64,000 bases of DNA from Methylophilus sp. TWE2 (lineage in GTDB: Bacteria > Pseudomonadota > Gammaproteobacteria > Burkholderiales > Methylophilaceae): the NCBI RefSeq assembly GCF_001183865.1, contig NZ_CP012020.1, positions 372,001-436,000 of the forward strand, in the 5' to 3' direction. The notes beneath the pieces were generated by a model. It worked only from the letters and a program-made list of their open reading frames with translations. It was not told the origin of the DNA and searched no databases. Shown here piece by piece: positions 55,663-64,000 of this stretch. The position numbers and the translations under genes were made by a program. Position 1 is the first letter of the stretch, and the number at the start of each line of letters is the position of its first letter.

Positions 55663-57461
55663 TGTTTGGTAAAACACTATTTTTGGTTTTGATGCTGGCC
55701 TGGCATCCAGCCTTCGCAGCAGAAGGCCCTGTTCCCGTGATTAACTTTGAGCTGATTGCCGATGCCAGCACGATATTCTCGGGGGAAGGGGGCAAGTTTA
55801 AAGAGTTTGCAACCGCGCCCGTGGTTGATGGTGACGCCATATTCTTTTCTGCCACACGTGACAACGGATTAACCGGTATTTTTAAAAGCAGGCTGGGCAA
55901 TATCGATATGCTGGTCAGTTCGCTGGATGATATCCCCGGAGGCGTGGGCAAATTCATTAGTTTTGAAGGCGCACCGATGGGCGTGGGTGATCAACTGGTT
56001 TTTCGTGGAACAGGAGCGGATCAGCAGCAGGGTATTTATTATTCTGCAGGTGGCAAGATCAGCAAAATTGTTGACCTTAATACCCTGATGCCCAACAGCA
56101 AATTTAGATTTACCTCTTTCAAGCGCCCGGTCTTTGATGGCCGGACGGTCGTATTTGTTGGCCGAGGCGACGTCAAGGAAGCGAAAGAAACGCGCCAATA
56201 TCAGGGCGCTTACCAATACGATATTCAAACAGGGCAACTCAGTGTTGTTGCAGACTGGACGACAAAAATCCCGCATCAGTCGCTCTATTTTGGCGCCATG
56301 GATGATGTGACAGTCGGCCACGATCGTGTATTGTTGACCGCCTCAGACCAGCTTGGAAAAACCGGGATATATGTCAAACAAAGTGGTGCACTGCTTGCTC
56401 TGGTCGACGCTTCAACCCCTATCCCCGATGTACCTAACGCCACCTTTCAGGGTCTGAATGACGGGACGGTAGACCGCTCTTTTGCGACGCAAAATTATGC
56501 GTTTAAAACGGTCTCCAAAGACAATACCTTAAATGGCATGTATGCGTGGATAGACAATAAACTCTATACCCTGGCCGATAACAAGGCAGAAATGGCCGGA
56601 GGTTCTGTCAACTTCAGCAGCTTTAGCAAACCCAATATCTTTAAGGATCGGGTATTTTTTATTGGAAAAAATCCCCAGGGGCATGCGAGTATCTATGTGT
56701 GGAAGAAGGGAAGTCGCTTTCCCATCGTGCATCCTGAAATCAAGCTTTCCGGTAAAACCCCAAAAAGCTTTAATCTTAGCCTGGAGTCTGCCACATCAGA
56801 TGGTCTGGCATTTCAAGTGGCATTTGAGGATGGTTCTAGCGCAATTTACAAAGCCCACTTAAGAGATCAAGTTGGCAGAGTGGTACTTTCTGACAGTTTG
56901 CACGGCAACAGCCAGGGGCAGGTACAAGGCGGTCAGTTTGTGGAGGGCGGTGGGTGGACACTGCTTAATGATAACGACCGGATCGTCTGGAAAATCCCGC
57001 CGATGTCTTCTCATGGATTGCTTGAAGTCGATATCCGTCACTTTGATCCCCGAACACAATTGACGGCCAATAAAAATATTTTTCTGGGGCTATGGGGCAA
57101 TCTTTTTAATAATCACGAGCGGATGAATCTGCCGGAAACAGACAATTGGGAGCTCAGGGTAGGCAAAGCGCATGCGCAATTCAAGATCGAATATCACGCC
57201 CGAGGCTTTGGTAAAGCCAAGGAATGGGTACCCTTTGACGGCCCCTTTGACCCGCAACATACCTATCGTTTCCGGGTGGAATGGCATGATGGCAAAGTGA
57301 CGACCTGGATCGACGACAAGGTATTACACTTTGAAGGTTTGCAGTATGAGCCTGTAGATAAATTCAATTATCTGCATATAGGCACCAGTACCCATTTTGG
57401 CGGTGCAGGCACGAGAGGACCGATATATTCCAATGTTCGGATCGTGTCATTTGATCATTAA
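55662..57461 (+). CDS. Secreted beta-propeller protein with concanavalin-like C-terminal domain
   Basis: A 599-aa exported protein with signal peptide MFGKTLFLVLMLAWHPAFAAEG. Residues about 25-400 hold seven imperfect repeats of about 50-60 residues. Each has a motif like SF..P...G..V.F.G (for example TIFSGEGGKFKEFATAPVVD, FISFEGAPMGVGDQLVFRG, FTSFKRPVFDGRTVVFVG) and a GIY-type strand, as in DUF7453-like seven-bladed propellers. About 430-597 looks like a concanavalin/laminin-G-type jellyroll (LEVDIRHFDPRTQ, WELRVGKAHAQFKIEYHARG, YRFRVEWHDGKVTTWIDDKVLHFEG). No catalytic site is recognisable. It is translationally coupled to the TonB receptor, so it is probably a surface or periplasmic partner. 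Function unknown. Confidence 0.75.
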   Translation: MFGKTLFLVLMLAWHPAFAAEGPVPVINFELIADASTIFSGEGGKFKEFATAPVVDGDAIFFSATRDNGLTGIFKSRLGNIDMLVSSLDDIPGGVGKFISFEGAPMGVGDQLVFRGTGADQQQGIYYSAGGKISKIVDLNTLMPNSKFRFTSFKRPVFDGRTVVFVGRGDVKEAKETRQYQGAYQYDIQTGQLSVVADWTTKIPHQSLYFGAMDDVTVGHDRVLLTASDQLGKTGIYVKQSGALLALVDASTPIPDVPNATFQGLNDGTVDRSFATQNYAFKTVSKDNTLNGMYAWIDNKLYTLADNKAEMAGGSVNFSSFSKPNIFKDRVFFIGKNPQGHASIYVWKKGSRFPIVHPEIKLSGKTPKSFNLSLESATSDGLAFQVAFEDGSSAIYKAHLRDQVGRVVLSDSLHGNSQGQVQGGQFVEGGGWTLLNDNDRIVWKIPPMSSHGLLEVDIRHFDPRTQLTANKNIFLGLWGNLFNNHERMNLPETDNWELRVGKAHAQFKIEYHARGFGKAKEWVPFDGPFDPQHTYRFRVEWHDGKVTTWIDDKVLHFEGLQYEPVDKFNYLHIGTSTHFGGAGTRGPIYSNVRIVSFDH

Positions 57462-57537
57462 GCTTGCGTCCAGTTGATCCGGAAAGCATGCAGTGTCCTC
57501 ATCTTGTTGATGGTAGGCTTAACATTGTTTGCCAGCA

Positions 57538-57562
57538 TAAAAAAACTCCCGGAAACCGGGAG
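57538..57562 (-). terminator. Rho-independent terminator of the porin gene
   Basis: On minus, CTCCCGG-TTT-CCGGGAG is followed by a run of T. It lies about 95 bases after the stop of the TorF-type gene. No T-run follows on plus. Confidence 0.85.
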
Positions 57563-57653
57563 TAAGAGAGAGTCAGGTCAGTTGCCAGAGAAATTCACAG
57601 CAACTTCAGCTGCGTCATGCGGATGCATAACGGCTGATCATAAGAGGTATCGA

Positions 57654-58538
57654 TCAGAAGGTGGAGCTGAGCGTGATCACCCAGCGGTTATCTGTCAGGT
57701 CCTTGGAGCCCGTGCCGCCATTAAAGCTGGAGCCACCAAACCCACGGCTACTCCAGTAGCCAGTATCATCGGCCCCAACGTAGTAAACCCCGAGGTTAAG
57801 CCCATTGGTATTGGCGAATGCAATGTTTTTGCTCAAACCAATCTTGTAATCCTTGTTGTCAGGATTGCCCCTGCCTGAAACAAACGTGCCATATGCGCCA
57901 GGCGTGACTCTGCCTGCGACATCGAGCATGCCTACGTGGGCAACCAACACCAGATCATAGAATGGCAACGGATAGTTTGCATTGAGTTCGAGATAAGTCG
58001 AGCCTTTGGTATTGCTGTCAAAACCGGTACCACGGTTCGCGCCAAACCAGTCTGTCAACGTCATGGAGGCTTTTGCGCTAATCCAGTCGTAGCTAAGTGC
58101 GGCATTCACCTCATAGGTGTCAAAGCGCTGGCTCGAAACTGCAGATCCATCACTACGCGTACAAGCTGTACATTTGTCCCAATTGCCGCCTGGATAGAGG
58201 TAGCCAATGAGCCCGGCTGACCAGGCGAGCTTTTCAACCGAAGCAAAACTGCCGTTATAGCCAGCGTAAATATCAATCTCGGTCGTGCTGTCAACATAGG
58301 TCTGGGGCGAGATACTGGATCCCCACAAGCCTGCATAAAAGCCGCTCTCATGGGCAATGTCTAAGCCGGCCTGCACGGCAGGTTTATGCCATGACTGAGA
58401 AATGCCGCGTGAGTAATAGTCAGATACAAACGACAGATTTCTGGATAAAGACCAAGCGGATTTTTCTTCTGCCAGGCTGGGAGTGGAGACGAAACTTGCT
58501 GAAAAAAGTGCAAGAGCAAAGAGGATAGATTTACGCAT
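57654..58538 (-). CDS. TorF family putative outer-membrane porin (TIGR02001)
   Basis: A 294-aa protein. ATG 58538 opens the signal peptide MRKSILFALALFSASFVSTPSLAEE. The family hallmark WSLSRNLSFVSDYYSRGISQSWHKPAVQAGLDIAHESGFYAGLWGS follows, then alternating beta-strands up to the terminal VITLSSTF, with Phe as last residue. It is predicted to form a barrel in the outer membrane. The substrate is unknown. It is divergent from the EutR-like regulator, which might control it. Confidence 0.88.
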   Translation of the reverse strand: MRKSILFALALFSASFVSTPSLAEEKSAWSLSRNLSFVSDYYSRGISQSWHKPAVQAGLDIAHESGFYAGLWGSSISPQTYVDSTTEIDIYAGYNGSFASVEKLAWSAGLIGYLYPGGNWDKCTACTRSDGSAVSSQRFDTYEVNAALSYDWISAKASMTLTDWFGANRGTGFDSNTKGSTYLELNANYPLPFYDLVLVAHVGMLDVAGRVTPGAYGTFVSGRGNPDNKDYKIGLSKNIAFANTNGLNLGVYYVGADDTGYWSSRGFGGSSFNGGTGSKDLTDNRWVITLSSTF

Positions 58539-58574
58539 AAGTAAGGACCCTGTTGATGAATAATGTGAGGCCAT

Positions 58575-58924
58575 TTTGCGGAATGCTTTACTCTGCGACT
58601 ATCCCAAATCGGCAAAGATGCAGATAAAAATGGCGATGAGAGGTTTGATGATTAGGTGAGCAACCTGATGCGCAGACAGCGCTTTTTGCGCCCATGTAAT
58701 GCACTAAAAATAGGCGCAGTATGCGTAATTGCACCTGGATTGATGACTTTGTGATTGGGGTAACCACAGTTGCGAAATAAAAGTGCACAGGAAAGGCTTT
58801 GTTAGCCTGCATGAGGAGCTCAGTGCCGGGCAATGTGCTAAAGCCGGGGAGTTGGAATGTTATTTGCTAATACAGCTATTAAAGTTAGCTCGCACAATAA
58901 TAAAGAAGACTCAGGGATACCATA
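58575..58924. other. Intergenic region between divergent porin and AraC regulator genes
   Basis: About 350 bases without a credible gene; it must hold both promoters. I see no clear repeat or terminator. Confidence 0.5.
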
Positions 58925-59911
58925 ATGTTAGAACATTGCGCGCGCAATGCGCCATTATTGACGCTACCACAGCCAAACTATTTGCATAGGGAAAGTCAGG
59001 ATTTTGATGAGCAGTCTCAGTTCCTGCAAGGCTGGCATCAGGATTATTCACAGCTTTCGGCCGGGCATTTTAATGGCTTTTTGACCCATGTGCACTTGCC
59101 TGAGGTGTCGCTATTCCTTGAGTTTACCAATCAGCAACTCCATCAACAAGGCTATCTGGATGAGGAAAAAATTTCCATCGGTGTGCCTATGAATAGCATT
59201 GAAAAGGGCATGTTTTGTGGCAGCCTCTGCGAGCAGCAGGCGGTGCATATTTTTTCTGGCAGAAACGGGTTTGAATTTGTCTCGCCCGCAAACCTGACCA
59301 TTGGCTTGATTGTGATTTCGAGAAAGTTTCTGATGCAGTATTTGTCTGATGACGATCAGGAGCGACTGTACCAGCAGTGCCAGAGTGCCAAGATTTTATA
59401 TTTGAGTCAAACAAAGTATCAGAACCTGGTCCGCTTTTTACGTTCTGTATTTGCGACGCTCAAGGCACTGCCCGGCTTTATTCAATACCCTACGCTGGTG
59501 CAAGAAACACAAATGATGGCGTTGCAAATGGTTGCCGATACATTGCTGTGTGACGATTCGGCGCCAAGGACGGTTTATTATCAGAATCAATCCTGGCAAG
59601 TGGTCACCAAAACACGAAAAATCGTGCGTCAACGCCAGGATGATCCTATCAGTGTCGTCGAGTTGTGCGAATCTTTGGCCATGAGCCACCGCACCTTGCA
59701 ATACCATTTTCAAAGAACGCTGGAGAAAAGTCCGGTCGTCTACCTGCGGACTGAGCGCCTGAATGGCGTCCGTCAAATGCTGAGGCATGCCAACTCAGTG
59801 ACCGAGGCCGCGACTTCATGGGGCTTCTGGCATTTTGGACATTTTTCGCAGGAGTATAAAAAGATGTTTGGTGAAGCGCCCTCTACCACCTTCAAGCGCT
59901 TTCATGGATGA
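58925..59911 (+). CDS. eutR: EutR-like AraC family regulator
   Basis: A 328-aa transcription factor. The N-terminal half (QDFDEQSQFLQGWHQDYSQLSAGHFNGFLTHVHLPEVSLF) resembles the ligand-sensing part of EutR. The C-terminal half has the two AraC HTHs (VVELCESLAMSHRTLQYHFQRTLEKSPVVYL, NSVTEAATSWGFWHFGHFSQEYKKMFGEAPSTTF). EutR activates eut genes with ethanolamine plus adenosylcobalamin. It ends 15 bases from the convergent eutC, so it is the obvious candidate activator of eat-eutB-eutC. Confidence 0.85.
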   Translation: MLEHCARNAPLLTLPQPNYLHRESQDFDEQSQFLQGWHQDYSQLSAGHFNGFLTHVHLPEVSLFLEFTNQQLHQQGYLDEEKISIGVPMNSIEKGMFCGSLCEQQAVHIFSGRNGFEFVSPANLTIGLIVISRKFLMQYLSDDDQERLYQQCQSAKILYLSQTKYQNLVRFLRSVFATLKALPGFIQYPTLVQETQMMALQMVADTLLCDDSAPRTVYYQNQSWQVVTKTRKIVRQRQDDPISVVELCESLAMSHRTLQYHFQRTLEKSPVVYLRTERLNGVRQMLRHANSVTEAATSWGFWHFGHFSQEYKKMFGEAPSTTFKRFHG

Positions 59912-59926
59912 GGTGGCAGTTTAGCG

Positions 59927-60727
59927 TCATTGTCCGGAAGGCGCGTCTTGAACCATAACGACATCGCTTTCATCTTTGAGTGCAACGCCGGACAATTTTA
60001 AACGGTTGGCTTCTTTTGCCAGCCATAACAATTTTTTTGCGGCGGCGGCATAGCCCAGGCCATCTGGCCTGACATTGGAAATACAGTTTCTGTCCGCATC
60101 ACTACGGCCACGCCGTGGCTGATGCGTCAAATAAATCCCCAGACTATCCGGCGAACTTAGTCCAGGCCGCTCACCAATCAGCATGGCCACCATGTTTGCC
60201 CCTAGCATTTCGCCCACTTCATCGGCCAGTGCAACCCTGGCCTGAGAGGCGATGACCACCGGTCCCAGATGCCATTCCGCAGGAGCTTGCGCATGAATTT
60301 CTTGCAATAATGGCAGCGCGTGATTTTTGATTGCCAATGAAGACAAGCCATCCGCAACCACCAGTAATAAATCAATGGCTTGTTTTGTGTTGGCGGCTTT
60401 GAGTTTTAGCCCGCTGTCTTCGCTCAGTTGACGGCCCCAATCGGGCCTTAATAAATAAGAAGCCCGGTCTGGTGCCTTGCTATGAACCTGATGGACATCG
60501 ACTGACAATGTCGCTTGAATTTGCACCATCAACGCCTGGGTATCGAGGCCAAGATGAACCGCATCCCTGGCCAATGCATGGCTCAAGCTGAAATCCAGGA
60601 CTTCTTGCGTAGGCAGGCTGCTGCCTACCCTGCCGATGGCAATCCGCGCTTGTGTGAAGCTTTTAAGTTGTGACCAGGGATCTTCACTGACGATGCCTGT
60701 GCTAGGGGCTGCAGGAGGCTGATGCAT
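59927..60727 (-). CDS. eutC: Ethanolamine ammonia-lyase small subunit
   Basis: With EutB converts ethanolamine to acetaldehyde and ammonia using adenosylcobalamin. ATG 60727 gives 266 aa; a GTG at 60739 overlapping the eutB end would add four residues. TQARIAIGRVGSSLPTQEVLDFSLSHALARDAV, YLLRPDWGRQLS, ADGLSSLAI, MVAMLIGERPGLSSPDSLGIYLTH and DADRNCISNVRPDGLGYAAAAKKL are diagnostic. Translationally linked to eutB. Confidence 0.96.
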   Translation of the reverse strand: MHQPPAAPSTGIVSEDPWSQLKSFTQARIAIGRVGSSLPTQEVLDFSLSHALARDAVHLGLDTQALMVQIQATLSVDVHQVHSKAPDRASYLLRPDWGRQLSEDSGLKLKAANTKQAIDLLLVVADGLSSLAIKNHALPLLQEIHAQAPAEWHLGPVVIASQARVALADEVGEMLGANMVAMLIGERPGLSSPDSLGIYLTHQPRRGRSDADRNCISNVRPDGLGYAAAAKKLLWLAKEANRLKLSGVALKDESDVVMVQDAPSGQ

Positions 60728-60728
60728 A

Positions 60729-62126
60729 TTAAGGGGCACTCATTAATTGCTTGGGTTTATTTTGTAACAAGGCATGGCTATTGTCTACCGGGCGGATCAT
60801 GCCAGTGTTATCCATCAGGTTCATGCGCTGTAGCCATTGCTCAAACTCCGGTGCTGGCTTCAGGTTAAGCGTTTTACGCAAATAGAGGGCATCGTGAAAA
60901 GAGGTGGTCTGATAATTAAGCATGATGTCATCCGCCCCTGGAATGCCCATGATGAAGGTAATACCAGCCACAGATAGCAAGGTCATCAAGGTGTCCATGT
61001 CGTCTTGATCCGCCTCGGCATGGTTGGTGTAGCAGACATCACACCCCAGTGGCAGACCTAGCAACTTACCGCAGAAATGGTCTTCCAGGCCGGCACGGAT
61101 GATTTGTTTGCCATCGTACAGGTATTCCGGCCCAATAAAGCCCACCACCGTATTGGTGAGCAAGGGGGAAAAGTGGCGGGCGACGGCATAGGCACGTGCC
61201 TCACAGGTTTGCTGGTCCATGCCAAAATTGGCGTTGGCCGAGAGTGCCGAGCCTTGGCCTGTTTCAAAATACATGACGTTTTGGCCTACCGTGCCGCGTT
61301 GCAGTGACAAGGCTGCAGAATAAGCTTCATCCAGAATGGAAAGATTAATGCCAAACGTTTTATTGGCTTGTTCGGTGCCGGCAATCGATTGAAACACCAA
61401 GTCAATCGGCGCGCCTTTTTCAATCAGTTGAATCTGGTTGGTGACATGGGTCAGGATGCACGACTGGGTGGGAATCTCATATTGGTTAATGACTTCATCG
61501 ACCAGGTAATATAAGTTCATCAAGCCAGGAATACTATCGGTGGCCGGATTGATGCCGATCACCGCATCGCCTGAGCCATACAGTAATCCGTCGAGCAAAG
61601 AGGCGGCAATGCCGCGGGCATCATCGGTTGGGTGGTTGGGCTGCAAGCGCACGGACAGCCGACCCGGCAGACCGATGGTATTTCGGAATGCGGTCGTCAC
61701 TTGGCATTTTTTGGCGACCAGGATCAAGTCCTGGTTGCGCATTAGCTTGCTGACCGCCGCCGCCATTTCCGGCGTGATGCCTTTGGCAACGCGTGTCAGC
61801 GTGGCGGTATCCGTGGTATCCAGCAACAACCAGTCTCGAAAATCGCCCACGGTGAGATGGCTGATTTCACTAAATGCCTGCGCATCATGCGTATCAATGA
61901 TTAAGCGCGTCACCTCGTCTTGTTCGTAAGGCAGCAGCAACTCTTCTAAAAAGCGTTTGAGCGGCATGTTGGCAAGGCACATCCTGGCAGCCATGCGCTC
62001 AACATAAGTCTCAGCTGCCACGCCTGCGAGAAAGTCGCCTGAGCGTGGCGGGGAGGCCTTCGCCATCACTTCTTTCAAGTCTTTGAATGGGTACTGATGT
62101 ACGCCAACGCGATAACTGTAAGCCAT
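60729..62126 (-). CDS. eutB: Ethanolamine ammonia-lyase large subunit
   Basis: Catalytic subunit of the B12-dependent lyase. ATG 62126 starts MAYSYRVGVHQYPFKDLKEVMAKASPPRSGD (465 aa). An upstream TTG would add six residues. The TIM-barrel landmarks GDAVIGINPATDS, FETGQGSALSANANFGMDQQT, VGFIGPEYLYDG and MGIPGADDIMLNYQTTSFHDA are intact. No microcompartment or reactivase (eutA) gene is visible. Ammonia release suggests ethanolamine serves as a nitrogen source. Confidence 0.97.
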   Translation of the reverse strand: MAYSYRVGVHQYPFKDLKEVMAKASPPRSGDFLAGVAAETYVERMAARMCLANMPLKRFLEELLLPYEQDEVTRLIIDTHDAQAFSEISHLTVGDFRDWLLLDTTDTATLTRVAKGITPEMAAAVSKLMRNQDLILVAKKCQVTTAFRNTIGLPGRLSVRLQPNHPTDDARGIAASLLDGLLYGSGDAVIGINPATDSIPGLMNLYYLVDEVINQYEIPTQSCILTHVTNQIQLIEKGAPIDLVFQSIAGTEQANKTFGINLSILDEAYSAALSLQRGTVGQNVMYFETGQGSALSANANFGMDQQTCEARAYAVARHFSPLLTNTVVGFIGPEYLYDGKQIIRAGLEDHFCGKLLGLPLGCDVCYTNHAEADQDDMDTLMTLLSVAGITFIMGIPGADDIMLNYQTTSFHDALYLRKTLNLKPAPEFEQWLQRMNLMDNTGMIRPVDNSHALLQNKPKQLMSAP

Positions 62127-62192
62127 CTTTTTCTCACTCTCCAAAGAATCAACAGGGTACTCCTTTGCATACCCTACATGGATTGCCTGCGT

Positions 62193-63539
62193 TTAACGAT
62201 CAGTCGCGGTGTCGCGTTGCCCTTTTGTCAGGCTGAAATAAATATAGCCCACTGCCATCAGCACGGCAAACACCAGCGCCAATGCCTGATTGTAGTAGAT
62301 CATGGTCAGCAAACTGATCACGGCAAGGCTTAAGGCAATGGCCGGAAACAGCGGATAACCCATGGTACGGAACGGGCGATCCAGCGCAGGCTCGTTTTTT
62401 CTCAGCGCAAAAAAGCTCAGCATCGAAACGATATACATGACGATGGCCCCGAATACCGCCATCGTGATCAAGTTTGCCGTGAGCGTCATGCCATTAAACT
62501 GTAAGTCATCACTCAAAATAGCTGCCAGGCCAACCACTGCCCCGGCAACCAATGCGCGATGTGGGGTTTTAAAGCGCGCATGCGTGGCTTCAAAGTATTT
62601 CGGCATAAATCCGGCGCGTGCCAGGGCAAAAATCTGCCGTGAGCAGCCAAGCAAAATTCCGTGAAAAGAGGCGATCAATCCTAGCAAGCCAATCCAAACC
62701 AGCATATGTAACCAGCCACTGTTCTCACCCACCACCACTTTCATTGCCTGTGGAATAGGATCGTTGACATTGGCCAGGGTTCTCCAGTCACCCACGCCAC
62801 CTGCATATAACATCACGCCTATGGCCAGAAACACCAGCGTCAGAATCCCGGCAATATAAGCTTTGGGGATCGTTCTTCTCGGATCTTTGGCTTCTTCTGC
62901 CGCCATGGCCACGCCTTCAATGGCGAGAAAAAACCAAATGGCGAATGGAATCGCCGCCACCATGCCAGGAATCGCTGCGCTACTAAAAACGTCATTACCT
63001 GCCCAGCCATGTGCGACAAAGTTTGTCATCGAGAAACCGGGGGCAACCACGCCCATAAACACCAATAACTCAATAATCGCGAGCAGGGTGACCAGCAGTT
63101 CAAAGGTGGCAGCGATATGCACCCCAACAATATTCAAACTGACAAATACAATATAAGCACCCACGGCAAAAAGCTTGGGGTCTATGCCCGGATATTGCAC
63201 ATTCAGATAGGCGCCAATCGCCATCGCAATGGCCGGCGGTGCGAACAAAAACTCAATCAAGGTGGCATAACCGGCCACATACGCCATCTTAGGACCAAAA
63301 GCCCGTCTGGCGTAAGCAAACGGCCCACCGGCATGTGGAATAGAAGTAGTCAGTTCGGTAAAACTGAAAATAAAGGTGGTGTACATCAGCGCGATGAAAA
63401 GGGTGGTCACCAAAAAACCCAAGGTTCCCGCTTGATCCCAGCCATAACTCCAGCCAAAATATTCGCCAGAAATCACCAGCCCGACGGCTAGTCCCCATAA
63501 ATGCCAACCATTCAGCGTTGGCTTTAACGATACGCTCAT
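62193..63539 (-). CDS. eat: Ethanolamine permease (APC family)
   Basis: A 448-aa amino-acid/polyamine/organocation transporter with about 12 TM helices. ATG 63539 has GGGGAAG seven bases upstream. The N-terminal LKPTLNGWHLWGLAVGLVISGEYFGWSYGWDQAGTLGFL and TELTTSIPHAGGPFAYARRAFGP are characteristic of the ethanolamine permease subfamily (TIGR00908). It is first in the unit with eutB and eutC, supplying their substrate. Confidence 0.93.
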   Translation of the reverse strand: MSVSLKPTLNGWHLWGLAVGLVISGEYFGWSYGWDQAGTLGFLVTTLFIALMYTTFIFSFTELTTSIPHAGGPFAYARRAFGPKMAYVAGYATLIEFLFAPPAIAMAIGAYLNVQYPGIDPKLFAVGAYIVFVSLNIVGVHIAATFELLVTLLAIIELLVFMGVVAPGFSMTNFVAHGWAGNDVFSSAAIPGMVAAIPFAIWFFLAIEGVAMAAEEAKDPRRTIPKAYIAGILTLVFLAIGVMLYAGGVGDWRTLANVNDPIPQAMKVVVGENSGWLHMLVWIGLLGLIASFHGILLGCSRQIFALARAGFMPKYFEATHARFKTPHRALVAGAVVGLAAILSDDLQFNGMTLTANLITMAVFGAIVMYIVSMLSFFALRKNEPALDRPFRTMGYPLFPAIALSLAVISLLTMIYYNQALALVFAVLMAVGYIYFSLTKGQRDTATDR

Positions 63540-63698
63540 GACAGCTTCCCCTAGCAATTAAAAATCATGGTCGTATGATGCGAGTTTCGTGTGAATTCAA
63601 CTATCCCATTTTCGCAATGATGGGTTGCGCGCTATAGATTGCCTAAGGTTGGGCTTGAGTCGTACAAGCTTGGGTAATTGCAACAAAGTAAGCTACAT

Positions 63699-63729
63699 CA
63701 GCAGAGTCTGCTTGATCACAGACGTGCTG
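63699..63729. promoter_or_regulatory. Bulged hairpin in the leader of the ethanolamine operon
   Basis: CAGCA/TGCTG outer and GTCTG/CAGAC inner arms around an 8-base CTTGATCA loop, about 160 bases before eat. It could be an operator for the AraC regulator or an RNA element. There is no T-run. Confidence 0.35.
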
Positions 63730-63814
63730 TTAAAAGAATAAATACGTCGTCTCACGCAAGGTGAACGTTAAGTGAACGACCCCTTTAGGGCGTGTACTGT
63801 TGCCATTTCATGGC

Positions 63815-64000
63815 TTATGATCCGGCAACTTTCATGAGTATCAGCCCAGAAATGATTAAGGTTGCCGCAAGTAATCGCAACATTGTGATGGGTTCAGAGA
63901 GCACCGTGATGCCAACGATAAATGCACCAACGCCACCAATCCCCGTCCAAACAGTGTAAGCAGTGCCCATGGGTATCGTGCGCATCGCCGAAGAAAGCAA
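63815..64000 (-). CDS. sugE: SugE/Gdx-type SMR exporter (partial, N-terminus off the right edge)
   Basis: The C-terminal 61 residues of a small multidrug resistance protein. MRTIPMGTAYTVWTGIGGVGAFIVGI matches the SugE/Gdx (guanidinium exporter) subgroup rather than EmrE, followed by a last TM helix (LRLLAATLIISGLILMKVAG). The reading frame is open to the window edge. Any guanidine riboswitch would lie beyond 64000. Confidence 0.87.
   Translation of the reverse strand: MLSSAMRTIPMGTAYTVWTGIGGVGAFIVGITVLSEPITMLRLLAATLIISGLILMKVAGS

Noticed and set aside
57474..57878. 134-aa open frame on plus after the propeller gene
   Set aside because: It runs through the minus-strand terminator and into the porin gene on the opposite strand; low-complexity composition and no ribosome site.

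Overview
The window reads as chromosome of a betaproteobacterial methylotroph, most likely Methylophilaceae (Methylophilus-like). The grounds are the gene order def-fmt-htpX-rsmB-DUF4390-ntrY-ntrX, a smg-dprA-LysM block, an SAH riboswitch in front of ahcY, and a homologue of formaldehyde-activating enzyme. This is inference from gene content and order; no 16S gene or marker tree is available. I saw no tRNA or rRNA gene, insertion sequence, prophage or CRISPR array.

Layout. 1-4623 (minus): a cobalamin-riboswitch operon, btuB - BtuM-like membrane protein - cobO - cobB (cobB runs off the left edge). 4747-5512: a ZapB-like protein, zapA and 6S RNA. 5546-10405: DUF2237, EVE, a GGDEF cyclase, a lipoprotein esterase, a protease-TPR protein and a 49-residue small protein. 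10598-13580: SAH riboswitch - ahcY - small membrane protein - metF. 13593-24360: smg, dprA and LysM on minus; def, fmt, htpX (with a likely sigma-32 promoter), rsmB, DUF4390 and ntrYX on plus. 24373-32367: DoxX, GNAT, Fae-like, RDD, lptGF, pepA, holC, a coiled-coil protein and exonuclease III. 32581-41830: a CynX-type transporter, a giant NMT1-PAS-GAF-PAS-GGDEF-EAL protein, a hotdog thioesterase, ada, and a small TetR regulon with two palindromic operator regions.

41991-51199: a signalling island. A sigma-28 (FliA) promoter precedes a two-TM small protein, a soluble chemoreceptor with four near-identical PAS repeats, a CheW and an HD-GYP phosphodiesterase. A nine-domain cytoplasmic histidine kinase with an ANTAR response regulator lies convergently. 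51706-57461: FecI-type sigma, FecR anti-sigma and a TonB receptor with a signalling domain, coupled to a secreted beta-propeller/lectin-like protein of unknown function. 57654-64000: a TorF-type porin, a EutR-like AraC regulator, eutC, eutB, an ethanolamine permease and the end of a SugE-type exporter.

How it fits together. EutBC needs adenosylcobalamin, and the left end of the window encodes B12 uptake and adenosylation, so the two ends are functionally linked. Methyl-cycle genes (ahcY, metF) sit under an SAH-sensing RNA. At least three c-di-GMP proteins and a FliA-driven chemotaxis operon point to a motile, surface-switching cell. The most unusual items are the FecIR-TonB-propeller/lectin operon, the four-PAS receptor operon, an NtrX with a decayed ATPase domain, and a Fae homologue lacking the expected active-site histidine.
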